From the NCBI GenBank assembly GCA_021234155.1, contig JAJEKV010000003.1, positions 9,486,413-9,550,412 of the forward strand: DNA of 64,000 nt, written 5' to 3'. The translations under genes and the position numbers were made by a program. Origin of the DNA: Isoetes taiwanensis. Its lineage: Eukaryota; Streptophyta; Lycopodiopsida; Isoetales; Isoetaceae. Position 1 is the first letter of the stretch. Each line of letters begins with the position of its first letter. The notes below the pieces were generated by a model. That model did not search any database and was not told the DNA's origin. It saw only the letters and a list, made by a program, of their open reading frames with translations. This document shows, one piece after another, positions 10,251 through 21,697 of this stretch.

Positions 10251-11700
10251 TCTGCAATATGCAGATGCAGGATCACAAGGGATTGAGCTTAACAGTGGAC
10301 TTCCTATCACAGCACGGATTGACTACGATAGTTCAAGGCAAGAACTAGAGGTAAGCTTAAGCTATTCAACCCAGAAACCTCAAAAGCGTCTTCTTTCTCT
10401 AAGTCCCATAAACCGGGTAGCTTTGTTCAATGAGTGCGTGTATGTTGGATTCTCACCGCCACCGGAGGTAATGTAGAGATGCGTTTCGTTCATTCTTGGA
10501 GCTTCTCAACCGGAACCCCTAAATCTAACCATGTTGTTGCTCTCAATTCATCTTCTTCTCCCCTCGCTCCGGCTCCTTGAGGAGGAGGCTATTGTAGGAA
10601 ACTCGCAATATGCAGATGCAGGATCACAAGGGATTGAGCTTAACAGTGGACTTCCTATCACAGCACGGATTGACTACGATAGTTCAAGGCAAGAACTAGA
10701 GGTAAGCTTAAGCTATTCAACCCAGAAACCTCAAAAGCGTCTTCTTTCTCTAAGTCCCATAAATCTGGGTAGCCTGTTCAATGAGTGCGTGTATGTTGGA
10801 TTCTCACCGCCCTTTGGAGGTAATGTAGAGATGCATTCATTTCATTCTTGGAGCTTCTCAACCGGAACCCCTAAATCTAACCATGTTGCTGCTCTCGGTT
10901 CATCTTCTTCTTCCTCTGCTCCGGCTCCTTGAGGCTATTGTAGGAAAAAGCCATTGTAGAGATATCACTTGCCCGGATCTGGCCCCTTTTTGGCATTTCG
11001 ATTAGTTTCGCATTTGTTGTAGCTATAGTGCTTGTCATCTTTGCTTTGGTGGAGCTGGAAAAGTGGAAATGCCTTAGAAGAACTAGCTCATTTCGGTCGG
11101 ATATGGTTCAAGGTCCTCAAAAGTTCACCTATAAAGATCTCGCACGGCCACCAAGGGCTTTACCCCAGCGAGAATACTTGGGCATGGGGCATTTGGCGGT
11201 GTCTATAAGGGCATCATGCCCAATTCTCGACCTTATAGTTGCAAAGTAAAAGAGGAGAGGGAAGCAAGCAAGGAAAGAGTGAATTTGTTTCAGAATTATC
11301 AATTATAGGAAGACTTCGCCATCGCAACTTGGTACAACTTCAAGGTTGGTGCCAGGAGAGAGGAGAGGTGCTTTTAGTTTATGATTTTATGCCTAATGGC
11401 AGCTGGATAGGCACTGCTCGCAAAAAACAAGAATATACTAACTTGGCCCATCAGATTCAAGATTGTATCAGGAGTTGCTGCTGCACTTGGTTTTTGCATT
11501 CAGAATGGGATCAACTAGTAGTGTACAGGGATGTGAAGACTAGTAACATCATGCTTGATGCCAGTTTCAATGCAAGGCTAGGAGATTTTGGACTTGCGTG
11601 TCTTGTGGAACATAACTCTAGTCCTGAAACAACTATCACAGCAGGCACATTGGGATATTTCGCACCGGATGGGATTGTTTTTCTTTCCAAAGGGAACTAA
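10250..11700 (+). pseudogene. L-type lectin receptor-like kinase pseudogene
   Basis: The lectin part shows GIELNSGLPITARIDYDSSR, then the LEVSLSYST and KPQKRLLSLSPIN segments and NECVYVGFSPP, as in legume-lectin ectodomains. It occurs twice in tandem (see the direct repeat). A hydrophobic segment around 11010-11055 (FVVAIVLVIFALVELEKW across frames) would be the transmembrane helix. The kinase part gives GPQKFTYKDLAR, a damaged glycine loop (GMG), a juxta-catalytic QGWCQERGEVLLVYDFMPNG, then YRDVKTSNIMLD and RLGDFGLA. The HRD histidine is replaced by Tyr. The C-lobe after GTLGYFAP is missing. Family members bind extracellular ligands at the plasma membrane and signal through Ser/Thr phosphorylation. 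Several frameshifts separate the pieces, the signal peptide is absent, and the lobe is truncated, so this is not functional. Confidence 0.85.
10253..10942 (+). repeat. Tandem direct duplication of the lectin segment, two copies of about 345 bp
   Basis: 10253-10600 and 10603-10942 are nearly identical, both starting with GCAATATGCAGATGCAGG and ending at GGCTATTGTAGGAA. They differ at a few sites, e.g. AACCGGGTAG versus AATCTGGGTAG, and by a short insertion near the end of the first copy. The duplication is recent relative to the decay of the kinase part. Confidence 0.9.
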
Positions 11701-13394
11701 AAATCTTCGTCGTATATATGCCATTATCAGCATTTCACTGCTAGGCACAGCTATGTTCATTTCTCCCCACCTTTCTTGGCAACAAATTAATGCTAATCCT
11801 ATCTGATGCAGGCATTGCCATTTACGCCATGGCTATGTGTCTGGTCAATGCAAGCTGTTAGCATTCCCATCGTGTACATTGGTTGGGGATGCACGGATTT
11901 TCCTTGGGCAGGATCCGGGGGTGCTGGGCTTGCAGCATTTATGGAGCAAGGCTACTGTTATGCCCGTGAGGCAGTGCAGGCTAACAATGGCATTAGGGTT
12001 TTATTACACTTGCCTTATCTAAAAATAGTTCTGCCTCCCGCAGGACTCGATTGCATATGTGCACTTGCTTTTGTTGTGTACTTCTTGGTCTAGCTAGAGA
12101 TATGCCAAGCTGGTCGTCAAGCTGGTGTAGCTGGGGAACAAGGAAAATCGGAAACTGAACTTGGGTAGGTTAGCTTTAGACTCCATGGCTGTAACTTTCC
12201 TGTTGTTGGGTAATTCATTTAAGCGTTCTGTTTTGATCTATGCATAAATGTCAATATGTAGATCCAATTTTCCATTTTATGGCAGGGGTTTATTTTTCAT
12301 GGAGGTATTGGCCGATTTTGCATTACATCAAGATTTCTGAGCTCTTTCTAGAAAGATCGTTTGATTATGACTGTGTCGTTGCAGGTTAATTCGCCGGTTG
12401 TTATTGCAACCTTACAAAACTACGGTCTAGCTTCATTTTTCTATCGTAGCGGCAGAATTTGCATGTGAATAAGAAGTTCCTGAGCACAACAAGGATGCTT
12501 TCTTTTTAAGTATGATTCCAGCACAAGTGCAAGCATGTGTATTCAAACTCTTTATTTATACAGAAAATGTGAGATCCAATATCCTCTGATCTACCATGGC
12601 TGCATGCAGAATTAAACTGGCCATGGAGCATGGCATGCCTGGTTTTGGTTGTTGCCCGAAATTGATCAGATGACTTTGTGAAAGAACGAGAAGGAGCTGA
12701 CCTCCTTTCCTATCTTCATAACGTTTTTTTATTATTTGTGTAGGTAGAGAACTGATTACGTATGACTTATCCTTTTCTGAAAAGTGGCAAAGATCTAACC
12801 TATGAAATCTGGTGATGCCTATCAGTTTAAATCCAAGCAGTTCTAGGCATTAGAGGCAACCAATTTTTCTTGCATGTCCCTATCCCAGTATCTGGTGGTT
12901 TTTATTTTTCATATACGTTTCTTATTTATTTTGTGAACTGGGATCTCTATTACATATCTGGCTCTATTGCAACTACTTCTTTTAAGTTGATCTTTATTTG
13001 GAGATGAGGCCTGAATGGCCTCAAATTCTATGAAATCTTTTTTTTTTTTGGCATTCAAAACGAAATTTGCCATGCATTTCATATTAGACAGTCTAGTGAG
13101 ATTGTAGTTTTTTATACAAGATTGGTAAAATTTGTATTTTCAATGCAGCAAATGCCAGAGTTTTTTTGAGCCATGAAGCTATGATCTTGCCACTGTGGTT
13201 TGTCCATGCTTAGGAGCCTGGAAATATGCACGAAGTCATGTGCCACTGCACAATGACAAGTCAGAGGTCAACATAGCAAATTGCTTCCCATATAGAAGGC
13301 TCTCAAGAATGTGCTTCCCATATAGAAGGCATGCAACTAGGCAATAATTGTATGGCAGCATTAGTATCCCAAGGATGTGTAGAGATCAGATGGC
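11701..13394. other. No recognisable gene
   Basis: An open frame at 11806-12093 gives a Trp/Gly-rich hydrophobic peptide without recognisable family; it may be former intron or 3' sequence of the kinase locus. The rest (12100-13390) is AT-rich with no sustained frame. A direct repeat of CTTCCCATATAGAAGGC lies at about 13286-13330. Confidence 0.4.
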
Positions 13395-13940
13395 TTGCAG
13401 AAAAGGTACTTTAAAAAGTGCGGACATCCTCAACATATCATCCCACAGCCTGTTTGTAAGAGGCCATCTGGTAATGAGTTGTCTAGTGAAGACAAAATCA
13501 GCAAGGTAACGTTAGTTTTGCCATTTCAAGAAGCAGATCTGGCCTACAAGATGGACCAAGGCAATTGCCTCCGGAGTTTGCCTCTTTCATGCAATCTGCA
13601 TTACAAATACTTGGTGGGCTTCAACATCAGACACATTGCAGTGGAGAGATTGCACCTGACAGTAGGACTCGTGACACTCAAATCAGGTGTGGATCCCGGA
13701 GGTCAAAGATCCCATATGATCGGTTGTACTTGATGAGCATAATCAAAGGTGCGTCTTACTCTAAAGATGTTATGCGAGCATTTTTTAGCTACTGGTTGTA
13801 GTGTGACTTGGCCCGCATTTTCTTCGTATTTAGGCAGGCTAGCTAACAATCTTCGAGAAGCAGATGAGAGGAATATTTATGTAAAGGGTGCTTATATGAC
13901 AGAGGTAATGATGGTAGCATTATCCTTTGTTTGTTGAAAA
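13395..13940 (+). other. Unassigned gene fragment
   Basis: Three overlapping frames carry protein-like sequence: SSEDKISKVTLVLPFQEADL (from about 13480), then PPEFASFMQSALQILGGLQH (about 13570) in another frame, then YLGRLANNLREADERNIYVK (about 13830) in a third. The switch of frame with retained compositional bias is what a decayed exon looks like. I cannot assign a family. The third segment is preceded by sequence resembling an intron end, so several exons may be involved. Confidence 0.35.
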
Positions 13941-15276
13941 CTGGATTTGATTTAGCAGATATGTCGAACTCAATTTTGTCTTGCCTATGGGTGTTCCTTT
14001 ATTTTATTCTTTGCATTAATTTCTGAATATTGTAGACAAATGAATCAATGCGCCTATCTGTTACTGCTACTGCTTGTCATCAGGCCGTGTTTAAGCTAGA
14101 CTATTTGTCCGCTATTTAGGACTGTTTGTACTCAGAAATGGTGTATTTACATGCATTATCATAGACACATTATCATAGACACAGTATGCTCGTCTAAGTA
14201 AATTTCTACATGTCTGTCTTTATTTCACATCCTAATATACTTGGTAATTTGTAGGATTAATCGGTGTGTCAGCCTGATTTATCCCTGTATTACATCCTAA
14301 ACAATCTTGATGATGGAAGTTGGATAGATTTTGTCAGCCTGAGCAAAGTTTTAAGCTTTTTGATTGATGAGGGTCAGTATAAAATGCAAAATGCAAGCAA
14401 TCTAAATCCTGATGTTATCTGTTCAAATCCTTTCAAAAAACACAAATAATTTAAAATTGACGAACCCCATCAATTACATGGTACTTTCTATGTCGGAAGT
14501 ATCGTGATATCACAGTTTGATAATAGAAAATAAAAAATTCAAATGCTAGATGTATGAGGCACCTGGTATGGTTACCTTTGCTTCCGTCAGATTGAGAAGA
14601 CGACATTAAAGGAATTGAAATAGCTGGCATCTCCACTCATGACGGAGAGCAGTGACTCTAGTTGTCGGAGTAACATTCCCATGTCAAAGTTTACGAGACA
14701 ATAGACCTAAGCACATGTGGCATGCTTATAATTGCTACAAATATATAATTGGAAGTTAAGGAAAATTCATTTTATTTTCCTTTAGGGTGTCTATATTAGA
14801 CCCCATATTTTCTCTAATGGTCCTAATGCAATAACCAAAGTATAGTCCTTGCAAGGCCATTAACCGAAGTACAGTGTAATCTTATGCCCACCCCTTACTA
14901 GCATCTTTGCCTATATGCATACACGTGCAAACGTTGACAACATTTTCACACATCTATTTAACCGCACTTCAAATACATTCGTGTTAACTACCCAATACAT
15001 TAACACACTTAGATAATGCCAAAGTCTTCTAAATGGATAAACTACCATTGTCTTAATCTTATATTATAATGTTTTAGTGCAAGTAATGGACCACGCCCTA
15101 ATTTGAAGGGCTAAGATCGTCCGAGCCTAATCTAAAGGCTGATATGTTTCACCTCTAGGTTTTTTTTTTTTCGAGGGTTTTGTTTCTTCTCCCTCACCTT
15201 CTCGACTCCATCTTCTTCCGCTGCACTCTTCCGTTTTTTTTTTTTGCCTTCAAACCCTAACCACTTTTCTGCATGG
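13941..15276. other. No recognisable gene
   Basis: AT-rich, with a 61-codon ORF at 14264-14449 (CQPDLSLYYILNNLDDG) that I cannot place. The phrase TTTTCTCTAATGGTC around 14810 recurs near 51890, which suggests a shared repeat edge. T-rich runs occur at 15163 and 15233. Confidence 0.4.
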
Positions 15277-16355
15277 TGTAGAATCTTCTGGCAGCCAAGA
15301 TGGCCAAGATGTTCTGTGCAAGAACGGCCAGAAGCTATGTTCGGCAGAACGGCATCAGTTTTGAATCCCATTATCTTTATGTTGAGCAGAAGATGCAGTG
15401 CCAACAAAAGGCAAGAATTTCATTTGATCAAACTCAGGCTTTCATTCAAGCTTTCAATTAAAGTCTTTCGATTTTTTTATGCCCTGATGCAAAGTTAATT
15501 GGGATTCTTAGCAAGTATGGCTATGGCGAGACTCTGCTGGGACCAGAAGAAGTTATGGCTATTTCTGTTATCTGGCACCATTTCATCGGCACATCCAATG
15601 CGTTCATGGTGACCTCTAATGCTAATGCATGTAGGTATCAGAGCTTCTTGAGTAAGAAAAGGTACCAAGCATGTTATTATTGGGTTTCAAACTTTTTCTT
15701 TTTTACATGGATGCGAAACCTGCAACTCCGAATGTGTCTATGATTCTTGAGAGTATTCCAGGAGTGAAAGTGATTTACAGGATCAAGGAGCTCAAGGAAA
15801 AGCAGGCTAAGAGTAGAATATGAAATGGAACTTGGCTGTCAAGCTTCTTTTTTTTCAGGCCATGCAATTATGAGTTAATTGTCAGGAAATCCCTTAACAT
15901 GGAGATGGAAATAGTCATGGCTAGGGATACATGTATGAATTGCATTATTCATCTTGACATAGATGAACTTCTGCATCCTGTAGGAGGAGCTGTTGTTGAA
16001 TATTCTCTGAGAAGATTATTGCAAATATTTCTTCTGATATTGATATGGTGGCTTTTCCCAACTATGAGAGAGCATTGAGAGAGATGATACTACTGATCCT
16101 TTCACTCAAGTTATAATACTTGGGAGACATACATTGGGCTATACAGAGAGGCTACTTGAGGTAATCCCAATTACTTCTTGACATATGGGAATGGTAAAGC
16201 TGCTGCAAGGGTTCAAGAACATCTCCGTCCTAAAGGTGCCCATAGATGGCATAATTATATCCAGACTCCAAAGGAGATTAAGCTAGATGAAGCAATCGTG
16301 TTACATTTTACTTATTTTAATTTCAGATCTGACATCTCGAAGAGATCATTATGGA
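15277..16355 (+). pseudogene. KOB1-like: ELD1/KOBITO1-like glycosyltransferase pseudogene, 5' part
   Basis: Across shifting frames the sequence follows the plant ELD1/KOBITO1 (ABI8) protein, a glycosyltransferase-like protein affecting cellulose deposition and cell elongation. Recognisable pieces in order: [125 protein letters not shown], then RWHNY and [17 protein letters not shown]. It is uninterrupted by recognisable introns over 1.1 kb but has many frameshifts and internal stops, so it may be a processed copy. The coding sequence stops at a GGA codon at 16355, where a Helitron is inserted, and resumes at 20363. I am confident of the family, less of the orthology. Confidence 0.8.
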
Positions 16356-16435
16356 CTAGTAACAGTGCCCAGCGTTGCTGGGCATAAGTTGGAAGTTTCT
16401 AAATATTTTAACTGCAATGAGAAAAGTGTGCAGTA
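16356..16435 (-). repeat. Helitron 3' terminal hairpin and subterminal region
   Basis: The reverse complement ends in a 19-base hairpin-forming sequence, then CTGTTA and CTAG. The adjoining stretch including GCAATGAGAAAAG and GTGCAGTAA is shared in inverted orientation with 21610-21696, which identifies a common Helitron family end. Confidence 0.85.
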
Positions 16436-16439
16436 ACCT

Positions 16440-18530
16440 TTTATTTAACAAAAATACATTCTGAGCATTTTGGACTCATGCTTCATGTGCATAGTCGGCA
16501 TTTAGAATGTAGAGTTGGGAATATGTTGCGGGTTGAGAATTATTGGCATAAGTTGGCCCCACCCTATGGTAGGTTTGTCCTTAGATATTGAAACAGTATG
16601 GTCCACATCCTTCAGTTTGCTCGATGTTTGCGCCAAAGGAAGCAAAGGCAAGAGCACTATTGTAGGCCCTGATGTGTTGGTGAAAGTTAGTGGTTTTTGG
16701 GTGTTGGTTGTTCAGTAATAACCTAATTAGATGGGACATTGGCTGTAAAGGCTTCAACTTGGTTTGTCCATTGTGGCAGCACTTTGTACCGTTGTCCTTG
16801 AATGACAATGTCCTACAATGCATACATTCTCGATTGAATTTGCCACTGTGGTGCCATTCTACTTGTGTGATTCCAAGCGTCCATACTATATTGCATGTAG
16901 ATAGGTGGGCTCTCCTTTCATGTTCATATTGTGTGTTTTTCATCCAATCTTTACTGACGCTCCTCTTTTATTTCTATTGCTTTCTCGTCCTTCCGTCATT
17001 ATAAATTAGGTGTCAAAAAGATGTTAAATTTCTATAAGTCTTTTCACAATCTTTTTAAACCTAGCGAAAGGGCAAAAGGTGGTGGTGTATTTTTAAGTTC
17101 AAAAGTCTTTTTGTGCCTTTTTTTATTTAGAGCCTTTTTTTGTGATGGGAAAAATGCAAAAAAGTGTTGCTCCTTTTTATGTTTAAAGTGCCCTTTTTGC
17201 CGTTGGTTTTTTCCCTAGCTTGATGAAGGTTTAGAAGAAATGAAGGTTTAAACGAAACAGTCAAGTTCAACCATAAGCAGCCGTACATGCTACCCATCTA
17301 TGGTGGAGGGCCCGCAACTTTCTTCTATTTTCTTAACATGAACGAATTGTATAGCCAAATATATAATAATAAAAACTAAAGGCACATAGATAACATCTGT
17401 AAATGCTAAGCCTGTGTTGTACACGTTTTGCTTAAGAGACACTTCAAAAAAAGTTTCAAAATCTATTCCTTAGCATAGAGATTCCTTCAACATTGCGAAC
17501 ATTTGAGATTTGCTGAAAGAAATATACTATTCTTGGCCACTGTTTATGCACTTATCTGCAGCATGCAGCATGATACCGATCTACATCATATGCCATGCAA
17601 CCTATTTCTCTATAGGTATTTATTATTTGGCTCCATTCCTCCATGCACCCTGAACTTGAAGCAACACAACTTATTGAAAATTGATGATCATAAATGAAAA
17701 TAGTATATTTACAAAATTTGTCTGTGTTTACAGCATTTTTGAACTTCAAACGTAGTCTATATCCCCTCAATCTAATAAACAACCAAAAAAATATTGATGA
17801 ATTGAAGGTCTTCGTGTATTTCAGTTTGAACTGCTCATGAAGTATAAAGCGTGATACAGCTTATCAAGAAAAGATAATAATGAGAATATGTAAATTTCTG
17901 ATAGTGATAATACTGATATGTGAGGCAACGATAGTGATACTACTAATAGTGATAACCAAAGAAGCTAGAAGCTAGCTGTCACCAAAACTTGAATTGTTGA
18001 TCTATATGGTATATACATGCTTATATCTACACCAAAATGAAGAAAAGGAATTAAGTAGAACATTCTAGGACCTCCATCTAGACAAAAAATATAGAACAAT
18101 GTTGTATGAAGTGGTCAAGGTTGTCTTATGGACACTTCAAACTTAATTGTTGCAAGCTGGCCATGGTTGCCATACAAAGCTTATTAGATGACATCCTTGT
18201 TAGCCAAACCATCTTAAGACGTTCTAAATGAGAGACAAACCAAAGTTGTCTTTGTCAAATGACATGATTGCCAAGCTACACATAATATGCCTGCTCAGAA
18301 TGGAACCAAAGTATCAGAAGACCTCAATAGAAATAAGGAGCTTGTGAAGCATAAATCTTCTTTGTAAAAGGAACAAAAAGGAAAATGGTGCACTACTACT
18401 CAAAAGCAAATTTTAAACAGATAAAAGCCACCCTATGCCTGATCAGTCTCATTCTTGCCATGATAAAGAAAATGCAAATCTTCATTTGCAGTCTAAAAAG
18501 CCTTATCCAAAAAGCCTTATCCGTTACGGA
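16440..18530. other. Helitron interior without recognisable gene
   Basis: No sustained coding frame of recognisable family on either strand. Short ORFs at 16515-16718, 16690-17004 and 17503-17697 have no motifs. T-rich segments lie around 17100-17200. The sequence may include captured introns. Confidence 0.4.
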
Positions 18531-18960
18531 AGGCCAAAATGGTTATGGCTATGGCCATGGCCATGATTATGGCAGCAGTGCAGAAGCTAGGGATGCCTTC
18601 GACCCTAGAAACGCTTCACATTTTGAGGCTGATACAAAACTATGCCATCACCATGGATAGCTGAACACAAGATGGAAGATGTTGCAAATGCCATGGCTGA
18701 AGAAATTAATTCAGGATTCTGGAATTTGAGGTATAACAGGATAGCTTCAGGCAAAGGAGGAGATTATGGGAGTTCGTTCTGCAACATATAAGTGGTCAAA
18801 GATTATGTTCCTTTTCAGGCTGGTGCCATAGCATATCCTGCAGTTATTATTTCCAGAACTTATCCTACCAAAGATGGAAAAGCTACTTACCTTGAATGTG
18901 CTTATTGTGTTGTTGTCATGGACCTTTCACATTGTTCAACTGATCTTCAGCTCAATCAAC
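18531..18960 (+). other. Unassigned coding-like fragment inside the Helitron
   Basis: Frames around 18540-18790 give GYGYGHGHDYGSSAEARDAF and, in the next frame, PSPWIAEHKMEDVANAMAEE followed by NSGFWNLRYNRIASGKGGDY. A further frame gives YVPFQAGAIAYPAVIISRTY. These look like exon pieces of one decayed gene, possibly a second captured fragment, on the strand opposite to the malate synthase. I do not recognise the family. Confidence 0.35.
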
Positions 18961-19128
18961 AGGCCAAAGAGACGCATAGATTTACCATAACACATAAATT
19001 TTCAACATTCCTAAGCAATCAAGTATACATGTCAAACCATATCACACAATTTTCCAAACTACATATACTAAAGATTAAGAAACAAAGACCAGAAGATCTT
19101 GAAACGCATATGGAAATTTGCAACTTAC

Positions 19129-20105
19129 CATACCACCCATGGCATGAACACCTCGTCTGTGGCAAGTTTTAATGAGCAACTCAGTATAGCTCTTCAAGAA
19201 ATGCTGGGTCATGCCAACCTGAACACGATCAGGAAGAAGACGATCACGATGGGCTCGCACAGTTTTGATAAAGCTGAAAATATAATCCCATCTGCCACAA
19301 TTCAGTCCAGCAGAATGATCCTTAAGTTCAAATAAAATCTCATGCATCTGGAACACTACAGGCAAGGTTTCTATCAAAACAGTTCCTTTGATGCTACCTA
19401 TGGGAACACCTAGTTCGTTTTGAGCCCAACAAAATACAGCATTCCATAGAGCTGCTTCTCTAGAATGCTGCATTTTAGGTAGATAAAAATATGGCCCTGA
19501 ACCACCATGCTTAGATCTAAATGTCTGGTGATTGTTGAAGAAATATAGACCAAAATCCAACAATGCCCCTGTCATAGGCTCTCCATCCACTTCAATATGA
19601 GCTTCTTGGAGATGCCACCCCCTTGGCCTCACAAAAAGCACTGCCGTTTTATTGTTTAGTCTGTAGGTCCTGTTTCTAGCTTTATCTTCATATTCTATTG
19701 TGCCGTTTACTGCATCACATAGATTGATCTGCCCTTTAACTATGTTATCCCATGTGGGGCACAAAGAATCCTCAAAATCTGCCTGCAAATAAATGTTCAA
19801 ACACTTATAAGATCCTATAGCCCATCTGTAATTTGCCATACTTTGCTGTAAAAAAATCATGCACAGTAGCTAAAGCTATGAATCAAAAAAGAAGTAAGGA
19901 GTGCGACAGAGCTAGAACTTGTCCGCATTATTAACAAAGACAAATCTGAATAAAAACATATGAAGGAATTAAATCAAATTTCTTACCATGAAGACTTTGG
20001 CACCAGAATTCAAGGCATTGATGATCATTTTCCGTTCCACCGGACCAGTGATTTCCACTCTGCGGTCAGCTATGGCGGCAGGCATTTCTGCACAAGTCCA
20101 ATCAT
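19129..20105 (-). pseudogene. MLS: Captured malate synthase fragment (two exons, one intron)
   Basis: Malate synthase condenses glyoxylate with acetyl-CoA in the peroxisomal glyoxylate cycle. Exon a (20105 to 19987) encodes [20 protein letters not shown] and ends at AKVFM before a GTAAG donor. Exon b (19782 to 19129) follows an ATTTGCAG acceptor and runs [97 protein letters not shown], ending at another GTAAG donor. The conserved Arg (RPRGWH), Glu (IETLP) and Asp (RWDYIF) positions are present and no stop interrupts exon b. The N terminus and the whole C-terminal third, with the catalytic base and peroxisomal signal, are missing. It lies within the Helitron 16356-20362 in the same orientation, so it is a transposon-captured gene fragment and not the functional locus. 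Confidence 0.92.
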
Positions 20106-20362
20106 GCTCCCCCCCGGCCACAGCTTCTGAATGATGCGTTCAACATTAGAAACGGGGATGCACATGTTTTGGATTATGCAACCTCAGAAAAGAGATAGAA
20201 AACCTCGAAAAAGAGACAGCGATGCGTTCCTTCATAGCCATGGAGGAGATCGAATAGCCATGGAGGAGATCGAGCGTGGGCCGTCATATTTGGTAAAAAA
20301 AATTCCAGCCACCCGATCTAGGGCGAGATGCAACACACTATAACATTATTATATAGGAAGGA

Positions 20363-20575
20363 TGTAAGCCTACAAAGAGAATGTTGAAAGATGTTTTATG
20401 GTTGAATTTGACCATACTACAGCTGTGTTACCATTGTTTAGAAATGCTTAAATGGTACGGAGAACATGTTGTTTGAATCGACAAAGATTTGAATACCAAG
20501 CTACTGAGAAAGGGACTCTTGACTGCATATATGCTCCATAGGTTATTGTTTAGGGTCTGAAGCAACACAAGCACA
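20363..20575 (+). pseudogene. KOB1-like: ELD1/KOBITO1-like pseudogene, 3' part
   Basis: The frame continues directly from the codon split by the Helitron: CKPTK, then (shifted) ENVERCFMVEFDHTTA, then a degraded REHVV...IDKDLN and KLLRKG, ending near a CIYAP segment. These are the C-terminal landmarks of the ELD1/KOBITO1 family. Frameshifts and stops (e.g. TAA after FRNA) show the copy was already, or is now, non-functional. Confidence 0.8.
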
Positions 20576-21609
20576 TTGGTGACAAGTAAACCGCCACTTA
20601 CATGGTAAATTGCTTTTTAATGTGCTACCTATTGGCAAAACCCATGAATGTATTTTGAAGGCCACTTACATGGTAAATTGCTTTTCAACATATTAGCAAA
20701 ATCCATGATTGTATTTTGAAAGCCATCATGAACTACAATTACAACTATATTGGTGAATCACAAACACATGAATGCTTTGATTATTATTATTATTTTTTAT
20801 TTTAAAATTGTACCTCACCATCTCATTTATGAGACAAAAATAATTCGTCAAAGAACAATGGTATAACAAAGGTCTCCTTGAACTTCATGAACATGCATTA
20901 CGTAAGCATTGTTAGTTATATACATATGTGTGTTGTGATAAACTCATACATGTGTATGTCGTGATAAACTCCAGTTACATCTGTATGTCGTGATAAACTC
21001 ATACATGTGTATGTCGTGATAAACTCCTCTTCCACCCAGACCCTACAAACACAAGCACAAACCCTTATAACTCCTACAAGCACAAAGCCCCTAGCTCACA
21101 AATCCTCACAAACCACCAATGTTGTACTTGGTTTGCTTTATATCATGTATATTCCTCATAGCCCCTACAAACACAAAGCCCTCATAGCCCACCAATATTC
21201 TAATGCTTTATATTACGTACATTAAGAATATTATTTGATCATTAAGAGATTCCCAACATTAGCCAAACAATGTTAAACTTAAAGATTTTCAACAATTGCC
21301 TAGCAACACTGGGGCAATATTGCTATACCATAAGAATAATGGAAAATTTACTTGAAATAAAAAGACATCCTTAGTGGTTGATATATGTAATTATTTCCTC
21401 AGTATTGAACGTAGACAACATTAGGGCAAAGGCATTGGCACATGTCCATACATGCACATGTATACCTCAACATGCAACTGCTATCCCCAATATGGTCATG
21501 CCGCATCTTCCACCGCTAGGTTTAAGGTTTAGGTTTGCTGCAGTTTTAGGTTTGTGCATGCATGCATACCATCTACATGTTTCCAAGTAAAGCCCAATAA
21601 TGCTAGGCT
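20576..21609. other. AT-rich spacer with small repeats
   Basis: A near-duplicate phrase with TTACATGGTAAATTGCTTTT occurs at about 20596 and 20664. A minisatellite lies at 20921-21026. Phrases with CTACAAACACAA/AGCCC recur around 21042-21190. No gene was recognised. Confidence 0.5.
20921..21026. repeat. Minisatellite, about four 24-27 bp units
   Basis: Units of the form CATGTGTATGTCGTGATAAA plus CTC are repeated four times with small changes (GTGTGTTGTGATAAACTC in the first). No spacers, so not CRISPR-like. Confidence 0.85.
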
Positions 21610-21696
21610 TTGTTATTACTGCACGCTTTTCTCATTGCGGCCAAAACAGTTACAGACTTTCAACCTATGCCCAGCAACGCTGGGCACCATTACTAG
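21610..21696 (+). mobile_element. Second Helitron 3' terminus
   Basis: On the plus strand, TGCCCAGCAACGCTGGGCA (hairpin), then CCATTA and CTAG followed by host T, is a textbook Helitron 3' end. The preceding 60 bases match, inverted, the 3' end of the Helitron at 16356. I did not find its 5' TC end with confidence, so only the terminus is annotated. Confidence 0.75.
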
Positions 21697-21697
21697 T

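Larger units (their letters stand above)
16356..20362 (-). mobile_element. Non-autonomous Helitron carrying malate synthase exons
   Basis: The element reads on the minus strand from TCCTTCCTATATAATAATG (5' end at 20362) to a terminal hairpin TGCCCAGC-AACG-CTGGGCA followed by a short spacer and CTAG at 16356, with host A before and T after, exactly Helitron rules. Boundaries are confirmed independently. The flanking KOBITO1-like coding sequence joins in frame when 16356-20362 is removed: GAT CAT TAT GGA, then TGT AAG CCT (HYG|CKPTK). Length is 4,007 bp. It has no Rep or helicase, so it depended on an autonomous partner; the Rep-helicase at 26-30 kb is a candidate only. It carries two malate synthase exons in the same orientation and other sequence not identified. 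Confidence 0.9.

Noticed and set aside
20921-21026. CRISPR-like array
   Set aside because: Units are contiguous and degenerate with no unique spacers, in a eukaryotic genome; it is a minisatellite.
16356-21697. CACTA or other TIR transposon spanning 16356-21697
   Set aside because: The inverted ends looked like TIRs, but the hairpin plus CTAG|T pattern, the separate 5' TC end at 20362 and the codon-exact host rejoining show a Helitron instead.
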